Source: JAZDGL01 sp043806975 | GTDB taxonomy: Bacteria > Patescibacteriota > Minisyncoccia > CAYZDR01 | DNA length: 6,089 nucleotides | Direction: 5' to 3' | Assembly (NCBI GenBank): GCA_043806975.1 | Contig: JAZDGL010000054.1 | Coordinates: 1 to 6,089, forward strand | Part shown: positions 5,489 through 6,089 of the stretch, in pieces | Position numbering within the stretch: the first letter of the stretch is position 1 | Layout: the number at the start of each line of letters is the position of its first letter | The notes under the pieces: model-generated | What the model saw: the letters and a program-made list of their open reading frames with translations, nothing else | Databases searched by the model: none | What the model was told of the DNA's origin: nothing | Made by a program: the position numbers and the translations under genes

Positions 5489-6040
5489 CTACTTATCGCC
5501 CAAAATTTCATCAAGCTTCTCATCTAGCTCTTCCAAAGAAGCTTTTTTAGGTTGGGCTTTTTTACTTTTATTTTTTTCCTGCTCTTCTTCTTTTTCCGCC
5601 TTCGCACCCGCTTCTTCCATTTTTTCTACTAAAACTGTCTTTTCTTTTTCTATATTTTTTTCTTCTTCTTTCAATTTCTCAACAAAATTATCAACCTGTT
5701 GCTCAACTTCTTTCTTGGATACAACCACTCCTTGCGGAATCTCTCCTTTTACGGAAATAATTAAATACCTTAAAATTGAACCATCCATTTTTAATGTCTT
5801 TGAAATCGTTGAAATCGCATCCGCAGAAGCCTCAAAATAAATAGTTGTATAATATCCGTATTGAAATTTATCTATTTCATAACCTAATTTCTTCTTTTTG
5901 GAAGAAGTAAAATCATTTTCAATATCAAGCTTTTTTGCGCCGCTATTAACTAAAATAGCTTCCACTCTTGACTGGATAGCTGATATATCTTCGTTGTCAT
6001 TTTTGACAGGGATAATGTATGTTAGTTCGTATGTATTCAT
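5489..6040 (-). CDS. rpsF: 30S ribosomal protein S6 with long charged C-terminal extension
   Basis: Small-subunit platform protein that pairs with S18. The product is 183 residues, against roughly 95-135 for most bacterial S6. The S6 fold occupies about 1-100: MNTYELTYIIPVKND at the start, KKKLGYEIDKFQYGYYTTIYFEA (50-72) in the middle, then LKMDGSILRYLIISVKGE. Residues about 108-165 are a Lys/Glu-rich probable coiled coil. The end, SLEELDEKLDEILGDK, looks like an amphipathic acidic helix. It is the first gene of the minus-strand operon. The ATG at 6040 has no Shine-Dalgarno sequence and lies just below a likely promoter, which suggests a very short leader. The S6 call is firm; the role of the extension is unknown. 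Confidence 0.96.
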   Translation of the reverse strand: MNTYELTYIIPVKNDNEDISAIQSRVEAILVNSGAKKLDIENDFTSSKKKKLGYEIDKFQYGYYTTIYFEASADAISTISKTLKMDGSILRYLIISVKGEIPQGVVVSKKEVEQQVDNFVEKLKEEEKNIEKEKTVLVEKMEEAGAKAEKEEEQEKNKSKKAQPKKASLEELDEKLDEILGDK

Positions 6041-6051
6041 ATCTTGGAGCT

Positions 6052-6080
6052 AGTTTAGCATAAACTTTGGAATAATGCAA
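6052..6080 (-). promoter_or_regulatory. Probable promoter of the rpsF-ssb-rpsR-efp operon
   Basis: On the minus strand, TTGCAT (6080-6075) is followed after 17 bases by TAAACT (6057-6052). A TG sits one base before the latter, giving an extended -10. Transcription would start about 6-8 bases further on, only 4-6 bases before the rpsF ATG. This is read by eye; the -35 matches consensus at only three of six positions. Confidence 0.5.
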
Positions 6081-6089
6081 ATTTTTTAA

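Overview
The window holds seven protein genes in two blocks that point at each other. It is AT-rich, with many A and T homopolymer runs. Its genes and gene order suggest a member of the Candidate Phyla Radiation (Patescibacteria), most likely Parcubacteria-like. Four things point there: the ftsK / RodZ-like / recA order; a 'RodZ' ending in an Ig-like fold; a ribosomal protein S6 with a long charged tail ending in a Leu/Glu/Asp helix; and a short rpsF-ssb-rpsR operon closed by efp with no rplI. The taxonomic call is inference from gene content, not from a marker tree.

Plus-strand block (2-4078). An FtsK/SpoIIIE DNA translocase gene begins at the window edge. A RodZ-like gene follows (HTH, one membrane helix, Ig-like domain), then recA. 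The three concern chromosome segregation at the septum, cell shape or envelope, and recombination. A compact 120-bp element lies between ftsK and the RodZ-like gene (2179-2298). It has perfect 11-bp terminal inverted repeats, a 9-bp target-site duplication and no transposase gene, so it looks like a MITE-type insertion. Its first base completes the ftsK stop codon.

Convergence (4079-4145). Two hairpins follow recA. The second is a 13-bp perfect stem with A-rich and T-rich arms that can terminate transcription on both strands.

Minus-strand block (6040 down to 4146). The order is rpsF (S6), ssb, rpsR (S18), efp (EF-P), with gaps of 13 to 20 bases, so this is a translation and ssDNA-binding operon. 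A plausible extended -10 promoter at the right edge would give rpsF an almost leaderless transcript. recA, ssb and efp have clear Shine-Dalgarno sequences. rpsF, rpsR and the RodZ-like gene do not.

I found no tRNA, rRNA, CRISPR array, toxin-antitoxin or defence system. The most interesting item is the MITE-like insertion. Next are residue-level oddities: Arg at the EF-P tip, Thr in place of the usual Glu in RecA loop L2, and Ala at a DNA-reading position of the FtsK gamma domain.
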